Shown: positions 25,746 to 34,985, counted from the stretch's first letter. The stretch is 64,000 nucleotides of DNA from an uncultured Acidobacteriota bacterium (GCA_937864465.1 CALMJU010000071.1:1-64000); one strand, 5' to 3'. Notes: generated from the sequence alone by a model not told the origin. Numbers and translations: made by a program.

Positions 25746-25988
25746 TCACTCGTCCGGGCTGGAGTCCGACGTCTCGGCCTGAGCAGTGAGCTTCGCGAGC
25801 TTCCGAACGTCGCCGGTGATCTCGATGAGACCGCATTCGCGGCACATGACCGCGCGGGTCATGACGTCGGACGTTTCGAGCGTCAGGAATCGGATCCCTT
25901 CCGGCCGGAACGCCGCCCGTGTGAGCCCGTGGAGGGCCCCGACCGCCAGCGCGACGCCGCCGCATCGACTGCATTTCGCGGATGGCAC
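25746..25988 (-). CDS. Small zinc-ribbon protein
   Basis: An 80-residue protein with two CxxC pairs, CSRC near the start and CREC around residue 50, which together would hold one zinc ion. The tail is acidic (AETSDSSPDE). The start is GTG 25988 with GGAGGAGG six bases upstream. I do not recognise a family beyond the zinc ribbon; similar short proteins often assist nucleic-acid or regulatory complexes. Confidence 0.7.
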   Translation of the reverse strand: MPSAKCSRCGGVALAVGALHGLTRAAFRPEGIRFLTLETSDVMTRAVMCRECGLIEITGDVRKLAKLTAQAETSDSSPDE

Positions 25989-26144
25989 GTTGCCTCCTCC
26001 GAGGAACGATCCCGCTCCTCGTCCGGACCGATCCCCCTGCTCTCCCTCCGAAGGCGTTTTCTCCGGGATCCAGGCGGGAGAACATAGGTCCGCCGTGCCC
26101 GAAGGGCCAATCCGGCCTGGCCCAGGCGTCGGGATCCGGCCCGG

Positions 26145-26522
26145 TCACGAGACCCGGACTTCGAATCTCGGCGGACGCTCGAGGTGCTTCTTGACGGCGC
26201 ACGACTGGGCCGCGCGGACGACGGCTTCCCGGTATCGCTCCGGAAAGTCGTCCGGGAGGCCGATCGTCAGCTCGATCCTTCCGATCAGTCCGGTGGCGGG
26301 GTCGACGTGAGCCTCCTGGCGAACCGTCAGGCCGCCGACGGGGAGGTTCCGTTGCCGGCAGAAGCGGTAGACGTAGAAGCCGGCACACGTGCCGATCGAG
26401 GCCAGGAAGAGGTCGAACGGAGCCGGTGCCGAGCCGTCCTGGTCGGTGGCGACGGTCACCCCGTCGTACCGGGCGTCCACGCGGTCCCCTCCCGGGAACA
26501 GAATCGTCATCTCCTGGGCCAT
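26145..26522 (-). CDS. OsmC/Ohr-family protein
   Basis: A 125-residue protein with the OsmC pattern: PAPFDLFLASIGTCAGFYV (Cys 46) and the second active-site cysteine in AAQSCAVKK (Cys 108). OsmC-type proteins reduce organic hydroperoxides with these two cysteines, and this is close to the small YhfA-like branch. ATG 26522 has GGAGGG before it and overlaps the end of the ogt gene by 16 bases. Confidence 0.87.
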   Translation of the reverse strand: MAQEMTILFPGGDRVDARYDGVTVATDQDGSAPAPFDLFLASIGTCAGFYVYRFCRQRNLPVGGLTVRQEAHVDPATGLIGRIELTIGLPDDFPERYREAVVRAAQSCAVKKHLERPPRFEVRVS

Positions 26523-27097
26523 GAGCCCTCCGGAGGCCGCTCGCCGCGGCCGGAAGGATCCAGATGCGATCGGCGGGCGACGGTCACGTTCTGCCCGCTC
26601 CGAAGGGCCCCCTCGTGCCGAAGGAGCCAGATCTTGCGCTCGATCCCTCCACCGTAGCCGGTCATCGAGCCGTCGGCGCCGACCACACGGTGGCACGGGA
26701 CCACGATCGCGACCGGATTCCGGGCGTTGGCGACCCCGACGGCGCGAACGGCATCGGGCCTCCCGACCGCCCCCGCGAGCTGCGCGTAGCTGATCGTCGT
26801 GCCCGCCGGAACGAGACGGAGCGTGATCCAGACCCGCTGCTGGAAGTCGGTGCCCCCCGCATCGATCTCGACCGGGTCGAGCGCCCGAAGATCGCCGGAG
26901 AAGTACCCGCGGAGCCGCGAGACCACCCCCCCGGGGTCCGGATCCTCCTCGACGATCTCTCCGCCGAAGCGGCGGACGAGCGTCCTCTTGAGCTCGGCGC
27001 AGCGGTCCTCGAATCCGAGGCCGCAGACGGACCTCCCGGCCACGTAGATCACCATCGGCCCGATCGGAGTCTCGATTCGAGCGAACCCCAAGGGCAT
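26507..27097 (-). CDS. ogt: Methylated-DNA--protein-cysteine methyltransferase
   Basis: A 196-residue protein that transfers the methyl of O6-methylguanine to its own cysteine in the motif VVPCHRVVG (Cys 135). Upstream of it are GTTISYAQLAGAVGRP and NARNPVAI, the DNA-binding helix and wing of the family. It lacks the Ada N-terminal domain, so it is of Ogt/AGT type. Its 3' end overlaps the OsmC start, so the two form a damage-response pair. Confidence 0.93.
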   Translation of the reverse strand: MPLGFARIETPIGPMVIYVAGRSVCGLGFEDRCAELKRTLVRRFGGEIVEEDPDPGGVVSRLRGYFSGDLRALDPVEIDAGGTDFQQRVWITLRLVPAGTTISYAQLAGAVGRPDAVRAVGVANARNPVAIVVPCHRVVGADGSMTGYGGGIERKIWLLRHEGALRSGQNVTVARRSHLDPSGRGERPPEGSWPRR

Positions 27098-27188
27098 GTC
27101 GGTCCTCCCGGACCGCCATCCTCCCCCAGTTCCCGACCCGGGCCAAGCCCCGGGGGGCGCCGTCCCGACTTCCGGCTCTCCGTTCGAA

Positions 27189-27677
27189 TCAGGGAGGGGG
27201 GGCGGGCGGCTCTCCCGCCCCGGACGAGCCACCCGCCTCGCGATTTCCCAGGCTCCATTCCCGAATCCGTGCGACCCCCATCCGGGGAACCCACTCGTAG
27301 CGGATGTGGAGAACGGTCCCCTTCTCCACGCCCTCGCGGTTCTTCTCGGTCAGCGGGATGCGGGCCCAGCTCCGCTCGATCTCGACGAACGCCTCGGCGA
27401 CGACCTTCTGCGAGGGCGCGTATCCCGGAGGATCCTCCACGATGCGATCCACGGAGAAGTCTCCCTCCGCTTCGCGCTTGCCCGCCTCCGGGTTGAAGAG
27501 GGTCGTCAGCAGAACGGCGAGCATGGCCAGGAGCGCCGCCCCGATCGCCACGGTCCCCGCCCAGTACGCGATCCTGCGGAATACCGACTGCTCCTTCCTG
27601 TGCTGGGAGCCCTTCGGGTACTTGACCATCGAGGTCAGCATCCCCGTCGTTCCGCGCCGTCTTGCCTTCTTGGCCAT
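27189..27677 (-). CDS. Predicted single-pass membrane protein of unknown function
   Basis: A 162-residue protein with a basic cytoplasmic N-terminus (MAKKARRRGTTG), one membrane helix (about 42-62, GTVAIGAALLAMLAVLLTTL) and an external domain of about 85 residues rich in charge, then a Pro/Gly tail. No family is recognised. It lies 95 bases downstream of the exporter permeases on the same strand and may be read through from them. The start is ATG 27677 with GAGGG upstream. Confidence 0.65.
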   Translation of the reverse strand: MAKKARRRGTTGMLTSMVKYPKGSQHRKEQSVFRRIAYWAGTVAIGAALLAMLAVLLTTLFNPEAGKREAEGDFSVDRIVEDPPGYAPSQKVVAEAFVEIERSWARIPLTEKNREGVEKGTVLHIRYEWVPRMGVARIREWSLGNREAGGSSGAGEPPAPPP

Positions 27678-27772
27678 CGTGCCGCCCTCGCCGGTGAGGA
27701 GCGAATATACGCCGCTTCGCCCGGAAGGGAACGAGTGCGATGCACCGCGCCCTCGGCCGCGGGGATGCGGGC

Positions 27773-28915
27773 TCAGTCCAGGCTCTTCCGGAAGCGGAGG
27801 GCGGCCAAGGCGAACACGACCGACGCGTAGCCGACCAGGACGAGGCTCTCGGGCCAGAGCACGTCGAGGCCGGACCCTTTGAGAAAGAGCCCCCGGATGA
27901 CGTGGTTGTAGTAGAGGAGCGGGATTCCCTTGGACAGCCACTGGAACAGGGGGGGCATGTTCTCGACCGGGAAGATCAGGCCGGAGAGGTAGACCATCGG
28001 GATCATGAAGCCCAGCGTGGACGTCATCATCGCCTGCTGCTGCGTCCTGACCACGGTCGAGACGAGGAGCCCGAGGCCGAGCATCGTCACGAGGAAGGGG
28101 AGCGTCAGGAGGAACAGCAGGGGGTACGAGCCCCGGAACGGGACCCCGAAGAGGAACACGACGAGCGCCGAGACGAGCGCGAGGTCCACGAATCCGACGG
28201 CGGCGAACGGAAGGAGCTTGCCGAGGATGATCTGCCAGGGGCGGATGGGAGTGACCGAGAGCTGCTCGAGCGTGCCGATCTCCTTCTCCCGGACCACCGC
28301 CATCGAGGGGAGGATCATCGTGGTCAGCATCAGCGTCAGCGCGAGGATCGCGGGCAAGTAGAACCAATGGGTCGTGAGGTCGGGGTTGTACCAGATGCGC
28401 GGCACGAGGTCGATCGACGCGGCCGGGGCCGGCGCGGCCCTCTCCGCCGCCTCCGCGCGCGCCGCCGCCATCTCCGCCCCCGCGGCGGCCAGGATGCGCG
28501 ACGCGTAGCCGAGGCCGACCACCGCCGAGTTCGCGTCCGTGCCGTCCGCGATCACCTGGATCCGGGCGGCGCCCTTCCCCGCCGCCGCCTCGCCGTAGCC
28601 GGCTCCCAGAACGAGGGCCACCTGCGCGCGGCCGCGGACGAGCCACGGCTCGATTCGCCCCGTCAAGTCCTCGGTCCCCGCCAGCCGGAAGTATCCGGAC
28701 CCGAGGAAGCGGTCGAGCATCTCGCGGCTCGCCTGCGTCCGGTCCTGGTCCACGAGCAACAGCGGGATGTCCCGGACGTCCAGGGTCGCCGCGAAGCCCA
28801 GCGCGACGAGCTGCACCATCGGACCGATGATCAGCGCCGGGATCATCTGCCGGTCGCGCAGGAGCTGCAAGAACTCCTTCGTCACGACGTGGCGAACGAC
28901 CGAGAGCGCCCTCAT
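27773..28915 (-). CDS. ABC-2 type exporter permease (YbhR/YbhS-like), second copy
   Basis: A 380-residue permease: one N-terminal membrane helix, a large extracytoplasmic domain (about 45-180), then about five helices with VVREKEIGTLEQLSVTPIRP, the diagnostic coupling region of ABC-2 exporters. Its ATG overlaps the stop of the upstream permease (ATGA). With the other permease, two ATPases, HlyD adaptor and TolC protein it forms one drug-type exporter. It is close to the E. coli YbhS/YbhR pair in length and order. Confidence 0.93.
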   Translation of the reverse strand: MRALSVVRHVVTKEFLQLLRDRQMIPALIIGPMVQLVALGFAATLDVRDIPLLLVDQDRTQASREMLDRFLGSGYFRLAGTEDLTGRIEPWLVRGRAQVALVLGAGYGEAAAGKGAARIQVIADGTDANSAVVGLGYASRILAAAGAEMAAARAEAAERAAPAPAASIDLVPRIWYNPDLTTHWFYLPAILALTLMLTTMILPSMAVVREKEIGTLEQLSVTPIRPWQIILGKLLPFAAVGFVDLALVSALVVFLFGVPFRGSYPLLFLLTLPFLVTMLGLGLLVSTVVRTQQQAMMTSTLGFMIPMVYLSGLIFPVENMPPLFQWLSKGIPLLYYNHVIRGLFLKGSGLDVLWPESLVLVGYASVVFALAALRFRKSLD

Positions 28916-30021
28916 GCCGCCCTCTTCCGGAGCCCCGCGTACGCCAGGCTCACCGTGACGGCCGCGAAGAGCACGAGAAAGAGGAGCTCCGGAGCGTAGG
29001 GGCCGAGGCCGGTCCCCTTCAGGACCACGCCCCGCAGGAGCGTCAGGTAGTAGCGCGCGGGCACGATCCAGGTCAGGAGCCGCAGCGGGAGCGGCATGGA
29101 CCGGATCGGGAAGATGAACCCCGAAAGGAAGATCGCCGGCAGCATCGCCGAGAGGATGCCGACCTGGAACGCCATCGCCTGCGAACGCACGAGGCTGGAT
29201 ACCAGGATCCCGTAACCCAGCGCCCCGAACAGGTAGATCAGGGTCGCGACCAGCAGCGCGAGGTAGGATCCTCGCACCACGACGCCGAACAGCAGCCGCG
29301 CGGCGGCGAGGATGACGACCGACGCCGCCAGCGAGATGCCGAGGTACGGAAGCGTCTTCCCCAGGATCAGCTCCGCGGGCCGGAGCGAGGTCACGCGAAG
29401 CTGCTCCATCGTTCCGCGCTCCTTCTCCCGAACGACGGAGAGCGCGGTCGACAGGACCGCGGTGATCATCAGGATGAAGCCGACGAGCCCCGGGACGAGG
29501 AACTGGGTCGAGCGGAGCTCGGGGTTGTACCACACCCTCGGCTCGTAGAGGATCGCGGGCTCGCCTCGCGCGGCGACGGGCGAGATCCCGGCGGAGACCG
29601 ACGCGGAGAGGGCCGATGCGTAGGCGAGCGCGTTCGTCGCCGTGTTCGCGTCGCTTCCGTCGAGGATCAGCTGGACGCTCGCCGTGCGGCCGGCCGCGAG
29701 GTCCTCCGAGTAGCCTTCCGGCAGGACGAGGATCGCCTTCGCCTCCCGCCGCTCGAAAATCCGCTCGAAGTCCGCTCCCGAAGGGAGATCGGCCGCGAGA
29801 TCGAAGTACGTGGAGTTGACGAACGAAGCCACGAGGTCGCGGCTCGCGGCGCTCCGGTCCCGGTCCTCCACGGCGAGGCGGACGTGGCGGACGTCGAAGT
29901 TGATGGCGTACCCGTAGATCAGGAGCATCATGGACGGCATCCCGAGCAGGAGGAGCAGGCTCAGGGGGTCCCTCGCGGTCTGACGCAGCTCCTTGCGCGC
30001 GACCGCCGCGATCTTCCTCAT
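28912..30021 (-). CDS. ABC-2 type exporter permease (YbhR/YbhS-like), first copy
   Basis: A 369-residue permease homologous to the next one: N-terminal helix (SLLLLLGMPSMMLLIYGYAI), external domain, then VVREKERGTMEQLRVTSLRP and further helices. Its ATG overlaps the upstream ATPase stop (ATGA), and its own stop overlaps the next permease start, showing tight translational coupling. It probably forms a heterodimer with the second permease. Confidence 0.93.
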   Translation of the reverse strand: MRKIAAVARKELRQTARDPLSLLLLLGMPSMMLLIYGYAINFDVRHVRLAVEDRDRSAASRDLVASFVNSTYFDLAADLPSGADFERIFERREAKAILVLPEGYSEDLAAGRTASVQLILDGSDANTATNALAYASALSASVSAGISPVAARGEPAILYEPRVWYNPELRSTQFLVPGLVGFILMITAVLSTALSVVREKERGTMEQLRVTSLRPAELILGKTLPYLGISLAASVVILAAARLLFGVVVRGSYLALLVATLIYLFGALGYGILVSSLVRSQAMAFQVGILSAMLPAIFLSGFIFPIRSMPLPLRLLTWIVPARYYLTLLRGVVLKGTGLGPYAPELLFLVLFAAVTVSLAYAGLRKRAA

Positions 30022-30974
30022 CGCTCCCCTCCGGATGCACCCCGCGCCGACTCCTCGGCCTCGATGTAGTGGATGAAGACGTCCTCGAGGGACGGGACGA
30101 TCCGCTCCGCCGAGGCGGGAACGTTGCCGTCCCGCTCGAGCGCCGCGAGCACCGCCCCCCTCCCGCCCTCCTCCTCGTCGACGACGACGTGGAGCGCGGC
30201 GCCGAACACCGCCGTCTCCAGCACGCCCGGCAGGCCCGCCAGCCGGTCCCCCGCCTCGAGCGGGCGCGGGCAGGAGACCTCGAGAACGGCGCGGCCCGCG
30301 AAGACCTCCTTCAGCTCGCGGACGCTCCCGAGCGCCACGAGGCGTCCCGCGTGCATCGTCGCGACGCGGCCGCAGTACTCCGCTTCGTCGAGGTAGTGCG
30401 TCGTCACGAGCACGGCGACCCCCTCTCCGGCCATCGCGTCGATGAGGCCGAAGAAGCGCCTGCGCGAGATCGGATCGACCCCGCCCGTGGGCTCGTCGAG
30501 GAACAGGACCCGCGGTCCGTGGAGCACGGCGCAGGCGAGGGCGAGCCGCTGCTTCCAGCCGCCCGGCAGGTCGCGGGTCAGGAGATCCCCCTTCCCCTCG
30601 AGTCCCGCCATCGACGTCGCCCACCTCTCCCGCTCGAAGAGCTCCTGCCCGGCGAGGCCGTACACCCCCCCGAAGAAGCGGAGGTTCTCCCGCACGGTCA
30701 GATCGTCGTACAGGCTGAACCTCTGGGTCATGTAGCCGATCCGCCGCTTGACCTCCTCGGGCTCCTCCCGGACGTCCACGCCGAGCACCGAGGCCGTGCC
30801 GGCGGTCGGCGTCAGGAGCCCGCACAGCATCCGGATCGCTGTGGACTTCCCCGCGCCGTTGCTCCCCAGTAGGCCGAACACCTCCCCTTCCTCGACGGAG
30901 AAGGAGAGATCGTCCACGGCGGTGAACCTGCCGAACCGCTTCGTGAGCCCCCGCACTTCGAGCGCTCGCGCCAC
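30018..30974 (-). CDS. ABC exporter ATP-binding protein (second ATPase)
   Basis: A 318-residue ATPase: Walker A GSNGAGKST, Q-loop YMTQRFSLYDDLTV, signature-like DLPGGWKQRLAL (LSGG changed to LPGG), Walker B VLFLDEPTGGVDP and the H-loop TTHYLDEAE. The C-terminal ~80 residues are the usual regulatory extension. GTG 30974 is preferred because of spacing to GGGAGGTGA; GTG 30980 forms a GTGA overlap with the TolC stop and is the alternative. It corresponds to one half of E. coli YbhF. Confidence 0.92.
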   Translation of the reverse strand: MARALEVRGLTKRFGRFTAVDDLSFSVEEGEVFGLLGSNGAGKSTAIRMLCGLLTPTAGTASVLGVDVREEPEEVKRRIGYMTQRFSLYDDLTVRENLRFFGGVYGLAGQELFERERWATSMAGLEGKGDLLTRDLPGGWKQRLALACAVLHGPRVLFLDEPTGGVDPISRRRFFGLIDAMAGEGVAVLVTTHYLDEAEYCGRVATMHAGRLVALGSVRELKEVFAGRAVLEVSCPRPLEAGDRLAGLPGVLETAVFGAALHVVVDEEEGGRGAVLAALERDGNVPASAERIVPSLEDVFIHYIEAEESARGASGGER

Positions 30975-30976
30975 TC

Positions 30977-32332
30977 TCACCTCCCGGCCGCCCGGTCGAG
31001 TCTCGCCTGTGCGGTCCTGAGGCGCGCGAGAGCGTCGGTGCGCTCGAGCCCCGCGCGCAGGAGCCCCGTCTCGGCGTCGAGGAGCTCGGAGGAGAGACCG
31101 GCGCCGGCCCGGTAGCGCTCCGCCGACACCCGCCGGTTTTCCTCGGCGGACGCGACGCTCCGGGAGGCGACCCCGACCGCTGCCCTGGCGGTCTCGACGT
31201 CGAGTGTCCGGGTCGTGACCTCGAGGCGAATCCCGCGCTCGAGGTCGTCGATCTGCCTCCGGATGGCGACGGCCTCCGACTCCGCGCGCGCGGCCGCCGC
31301 GGACGCCCTGCCGCCGTCGAACACGGAGAATGCGAGGCCGATCCCGACACTCCACGTGTCGTTCCAGTCCGGGCGCGGGGGAAGGTAGCGCGAGGAAGGG
31401 TTCGCGTACTCCCATCCGGCGCCCACGCTCACCTGCGGCCGGCCGGCCGATCGTTCCACGCGGACGACGGCCTCGGCGGCGGCAAGGCGCGCCGCGAGGG
31501 CCGCCCGCTCCGGGCGAAGGGCGACGGCGTCTTCGGCGAGCGATCCCGGCGCCTCGGCGGGACTCTCCGCGGGCTCCAGGGGCTCGACGGGCTCGATCCG
31601 GGCGCCGGGCGGGAACCCCAGGAGCCGCGCGAGGCTCGCCTCCGCAGCGGCAGAGCCGTTGGCGGCGGCGAGCCTCGCCAGCTCGGCGCGGTCGCGCTCG
31701 ACCTCGATGGCGAGCACCTCGTTCCGCGCGGCCATTCCGAGACGCTCGCGGTTGCGCGCGTCGGCGAGGTGCGCCTCGTAGGCGGAGATCCCCTCCCCGA
31801 GGACTCGCTCGCTCTCCCGCGCGGTCACTAGCCACCAGTACGCCACGGTCGTCTCGAGCACGAGATCGGCGTCGCCCGTCTCGATCTCCCTCCCGGCGGC
31901 GTCGCGGCTGCGAAGGGCCGCGGCGATCCCCCCGTCGATCCGGCCCCCCGCGTAGAGCGGCGCCGTCACGCCCAGCCGGGCTCTCCAGGCGTCCGGGATG
32001 TTCAGGAACACGGGCGCCGGGCCGTCCGGCACCTGCGGCGGGTACTCCGGGACGTCGGAGTACCGCGTGTATCCCGCGGAGAGGTCGACGAACGGAGTCC
32101 GCAGCGCCCGGGCCTCTCGAACCCCGGCGTCCGCGGCGGACTCGAGCGCGCGAAGTCGCGCGAGCCTCGGGGACTCCGCCCTCGCGCGGTCCACGGCCTC
32201 GGCGAGCGTGAGCCGGAGAGCGTCCGGCGCCGGCTCCCGCGCGCAAGCGGCCGCGCAGAACGCCGTGGTTGCGACGATCCCCAGGACGAGGGGCCCGAGC
32301 CCCTGACCGTGCTCCCGGCACCCGCCTCTCAT
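30977..32332 (-). CDS. TolC-family outer-membrane efflux protein
   Basis: A 451-residue protein with signal/lipoprotein-type N-terminus (VATTAFCAAAC) and two outer-membrane-efflux-protein repeats: LTLAEAVDRARAESPRLARL at about residue 40 and the second helical repeat about 230-450 ending LLRAGLERTDALARLRTAQ. It forms the periplasm-spanning exit channel. It is inserted between the two ATPase genes of the exporter operon; its ATG overlaps the stop of the first ATPase and has GAGGAGG in front. Confidence 0.92.
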   Translation of the reverse strand: MRGGCREHGQGLGPLVLGIVATTAFCAAACAREPAPDALRLTLAEAVDRARAESPRLARLRALESAADAGVREARALRTPFVDLSAGYTRYSDVPEYPPQVPDGPAPVFLNIPDAWRARLGVTAPLYAGGRIDGGIAAALRSRDAAGREIETGDADLVLETTVAYWWLVTARESERVLGEGISAYEAHLADARNRERLGMAARNEVLAIEVERDRAELARLAAANGSAAAEASLARLLGFPPGARIEPVEPLEPAESPAEAPGSLAEDAVALRPERAALAARLAAAEAVVRVERSAGRPQVSVGAGWEYANPSSRYLPPRPDWNDTWSVGIGLAFSVFDGGRASAAAARAESEAVAIRRQIDDLERGIRLEVTTRTLDVETARAAVGVASRSVASAEENRRVSAERYRAGAGLSSELLDAETGLLRAGLERTDALARLRTAQARLDRAAGR

Positions 32333-33279
32333 CTCGATGCCTCCTCGTCCCGGATCCTGGCGATGAATACGTCCTCGAGCGACGCCGCCACCGGGCGGAC
32401 CGATTGCACCTCGATTCCCTCGGCGGCGAGCGCCGCCGCGACCCCGCTCGCCGCGGAGGACGGGTCGCCCGCCGCTCCCTCCTGGATCGTCGCGTGGAGC
32501 CTCTCGCCGAACACCAGAACGTCCGAGACGCCGGTGCGCGCGGCGAGAATCTCGGCGGCGCGCCGCCGCGGCGTCGCGAGCACCTCGAGCACGGTTCCGC
32601 GCGCGGTCCCCCGGATCCGCGCGGGCGTGTCCAAGGTCAGCAGCCTCCCCCGGCTCATCAGGCCGATCCTCCCGCAGCGCTCGGCCTCGTCCAGATACGG
32701 CGTCGTGATCAGGAAGGTCATCCCCGCCTGCTGGAGCCCCGAGAGGATCTTCCAGAAGTCGCGGCGGGAAACCGGGTCGACTCCGGTCGTCGGCTCGTCG
32801 AGAACGAGCAGCTCGGGGGTGTGAATCAGGTTGCACGCGAGAGAGAGCTTCTGCTTCATCCCGCCCGAGAGCCGGTCGGCGAGGCGTCGCCGGAACGGGG
32901 CGAGGCGCAGCGTCTCGAGCAGCTCGTCCCTGCGCCCGCGGAATTCGCGGACGCCATGCAGCTCCGCGAAGAAGGCGACGTTCTCGTCCACCGTGAGGTC
33001 GCCGTACAGGGAGAAGCGCTGCGGGAGGTAGCCGACCCTGCGGGACAGCGCGCTCGCCCCTCGGATCGGATCGAGGCCGCAGGTCCTCATCTCGCCCGAG
33101 TCGGGCGCGAGAAGGCCGAGGACCATCCGCAGCGTCGTCGTCTTCCCCGCCCCGTCGGGGCCGATGAGCCCGAGCATCTCGCCCGGCGCCGCCTCGAACG
33201 ACACGGCGTCCACCGCGAGGACCGACCCGAAGCGCCGCGAGACGCGGGCGGCGGAGATCACGGGCTCGCCGCGGCTCAC
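32329..33279 (-). CDS. ABC exporter ATP-binding protein (first ATPase)
   Basis: A 316-residue ATPase with Walker A GPDGAGKTT, signature LSGGMKQKL, Walker B LLVLDEPTTGVDP and the H-loop replaced by TTPYLDEAE (His to Pro). GTG 33279 overlaps the HlyD-gene stop (GTGA). It is the partner of the second ATPase; E. coli YbhF has both fused in one chain, here they are split with a tolC-like gene between them. The loss of the H-loop histidine in this subunit suggests asymmetric ATP hydrolysis. Confidence 0.92.
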   Translation of the reverse strand: MSRGEPVISAARVSRRFGSVLAVDAVSFEAAPGEMLGLIGPDGAGKTTTLRMVLGLLAPDSGEMRTCGLDPIRGASALSRRVGYLPQRFSLYGDLTVDENVAFFAELHGVREFRGRRDELLETLRLAPFRRRLADRLSGGMKQKLSLACNLIHTPELLVLDEPTTGVDPVSRRDFWKILSGLQQAGMTFLITTPYLDEAERCGRIGLMSRGRLLTLDTPARIRGTARGTVLEVLATPRRRAAEILAARTGVSDVLVFGERLHATIQEGAAGDPSSAASGVAAALAAEGIEVQSVRPVAASLEDVFIARIRDEEASR

Positions 33280-34253
33280 GGCGCCGCTCCCGCGGCCCGG
33301 AGGCGCGCCTCCGCCGGCATCCCGGGCTTGAACAGGCCGTCCGCGTTGTCGAGGCCGATCTTGACCCTGTACACGAGCTTGACCCGCTCGTCCCTCGTCT
33401 GCACGTTCTTCGGCGTGAATTCCGCCTGCGACGCTACGAACGAGACCTTGCCCGCGCGGCGCTGGCCGTCGTCGGTGACGACGTCCGCGTCCTGCCCCAG
33501 GCGTATGCGGCCGAGGTCGGGCTCGGCCACGTAGACCGTCAGCCACGCATCCTCCAGGTCCGTCACGACGCAGAGCCTCGATCCGGGTGCCAGGACCTCT
33601 CCGGCTTCCGCCACCTTCTCCGTGACGACGCCCGCGAGCGGGCTCCGCACGACGGCGTCCGCCACCTGTTGCGCCAGCTGCGCGACGCCGGCGTCCGCGG
33701 AGGCGAGCCGGGCCCTCGCCTGCGCGATCTCCTCGGGCCGGGACCCCGCTCGCAGCTTCCGCTCCGTCTCCGACGCCGCGTCGAGCCTGGCCTTCGCCGC
33801 GTCCCGCCGGGCGAGCGCGTCGTCGCGCGCCCTCTCCGTGCCGGACCCCGCATCGAGCAGCCCCTGGACGCGGGCGAGCTCCTTCGCCGCGCCCCCCAGG
33901 TCGGCCTTCGCCTGCGCGACCTGGGCGGCGGCCGCCGCGACATCTTCCTCGCGCGATCCGGCGAGGCGGAGGCGGAGCTCCGCCTCCGCCTGGCCGCGCT
34001 CCGCGCGCGCGCGGTCGAGGGCCAGATCGAGGTCCGTCGTGTCGATCCGCGCGATCTCCTGGCCGGGCTCCACCAGGTCCCCCTCGCGGATCGGGAAGGA
34101 CTCGAGGGTTCCTCCGACCTTCGTCGAGATCCGGACGTCGGTCGCCTCGACGTACCCCGAGGCGAAGATGAGGGACCGATCGCGATCGTTGCCGCAGCTT
34201 CCGGCCGCGAGCGCGAGAGCCGCGAGGACGAGAGCATGGAGCGTACGGAGCAT
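33276..34253 (-). CDS. HlyD-family periplasmic adaptor lipoprotein (YbhG-like)
   Basis: A 325-residue membrane-fusion protein. The N-terminus is a lipobox (LALAAGSC, Cys 20). A biotinyl-lipoyl half (KVGGTLESFPIREGDLVEPG), a long Ala/Arg/Glu coiled coil (about 75-185) and the second lipoyl half with VVRSPLAGVVTEKVAEAGEV follow. It joins the inner-membrane exporter to the TolC-type channel. It is second in the operon after the TetR gene, 24 bases downstream. Confidence 0.92.
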   Translation of the reverse strand: MLRTLHALVLAALALAAGSCGNDRDRSLIFASGYVEATDVRISTKVGGTLESFPIREGDLVEPGQEIARIDTTDLDLALDRARAERGQAEAELRLRLAGSREEDVAAAAAQVAQAKADLGGAAKELARVQGLLDAGSGTERARDDALARRDAAKARLDAASETERKLRAGSRPEEIAQARARLASADAGVAQLAQQVADAVVRSPLAGVVTEKVAEAGEVLAPGSRLCVVTDLEDAWLTVYVAEPDLGRIRLGQDADVVTDDGQRRAGKVSFVASQAEFTPKNVQTRDERVKLVYRVKIGLDNADGLFKPGMPAEARLRAAGAAP

Positions 34254-34277
34254 GGCGTTCTCCAGGACCCCGTGGGG

Positions 34278-34958
34278 TCAGGCTGCCGGGGACGCGGGAT
34301 TCGCGCGAAGCCCGGCGAGCAGCAGGGCATGGAGGTTCCCGACGTAGCTCTCCGCGTCGAGGAACTCGGGAATCGGGATCTTGCCGTCCCTTGTCAGGCG
34401 CTCCCGCATCGGCTCGGTTGCCGGGAAGAACAGCAGGCTTCCCATGAGCGCGAGGTGGGTGAGGACCGGATCCACGGGACGGAACTCCCCCTCGGCGATC
34501 CCGCGCTCGATGATCCCGCGAACCCGCAGGAATACGCCGACGAAGTGCGGGAGGACCCGGTCCGTCATGTGCCGCCCTCCGGACATCGCCTCCCGCAGCA
34601 TGATCGCGGGAAAGTGGGGCCGCTCCGCGACGAGCCGCAAGAACGCCCGGGTGAACCGCCCGAGCGTCTCCCCGGCCGGCAACCCCTCGTCCAGGATCGC
34701 CTGAACCTCGCCGGCGGCGTGCGCGAAGGTCGTGGCCAGGATCTCCTCGTAGATCCCCGCCTTCCCGCCGAAGTGGTAGCTCACCATCGCCTTGTTCGCT
34801 CCGGCCCGGCGAGCGATCTCGTCCACCGTCGTGCCGTCGAAGCCCCGGGCGGCGAAGAGCTCCGCGGCCGCGGACAGGAGCGAGTACCGGGTCGAATCCA
34901 TGCCTCGGCCTGAGCGAGGCCGGGGTCCCGTTCGGTCGTCCATCATCGAGTTAACCAT
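34278..34958 (-). CDS. TetR-family repressor of the exporter operon (CecR-like)
   Basis: A 226-residue regulator: HTH at about 25-70 (AAAELFAARGFDGTTVDEIARRAGANKAMVSYHFGGK split across the domain), then a ligand-binding helical domain with PHFPAIMLREAMSGG, typical of the CecR/YbiH group. In E. coli CecR heads cecR-ybhGFSR and answers antibiotics such as cefoperazone. ATG 34958 is taken; ATG 34946 or 34943 are possible. An inverted repeat upstream is the likely operator. Confidence 0.9.
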   Translation of the reverse strand: MVNSMMDDRTGPRPRSGRGMDSTRYSLLSAAAELFAARGFDGTTVDEIARRAGANKAMVSYHFGGKAGIYEEILATTFAHAAGEVQAILDEGLPAGETLGRFTRAFLRLVAERPHFPAIMLREAMSGGRHMTDRVLPHFVGVFLRVRGIIERGIAEGEFRPVDPVLTHLALMGSLLFFPATEPMRERLTRDGKIPIPEFLDAESYVGNLHALLLAGLRANPASPAA

Positions 34959-34969
34959 CCATTTGTTTT

Positions 34970-34985
34970 AACCAAACATTCGGTT
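34970..34985. promoter_or_regulatory. Candidate TetR operator
   Basis: Inverted repeat AACCAAACATTCGGTT (34970-34985) directly upstream of the TetR gene; arms AACC/GGTT with near-symmetric interior. A related element (AACCATCCATTTGTT, 34954-34968) lies beside it, reaching over the first TetR codons. Autorepression by the TetR protein is inferred. Confidence 0.5.
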
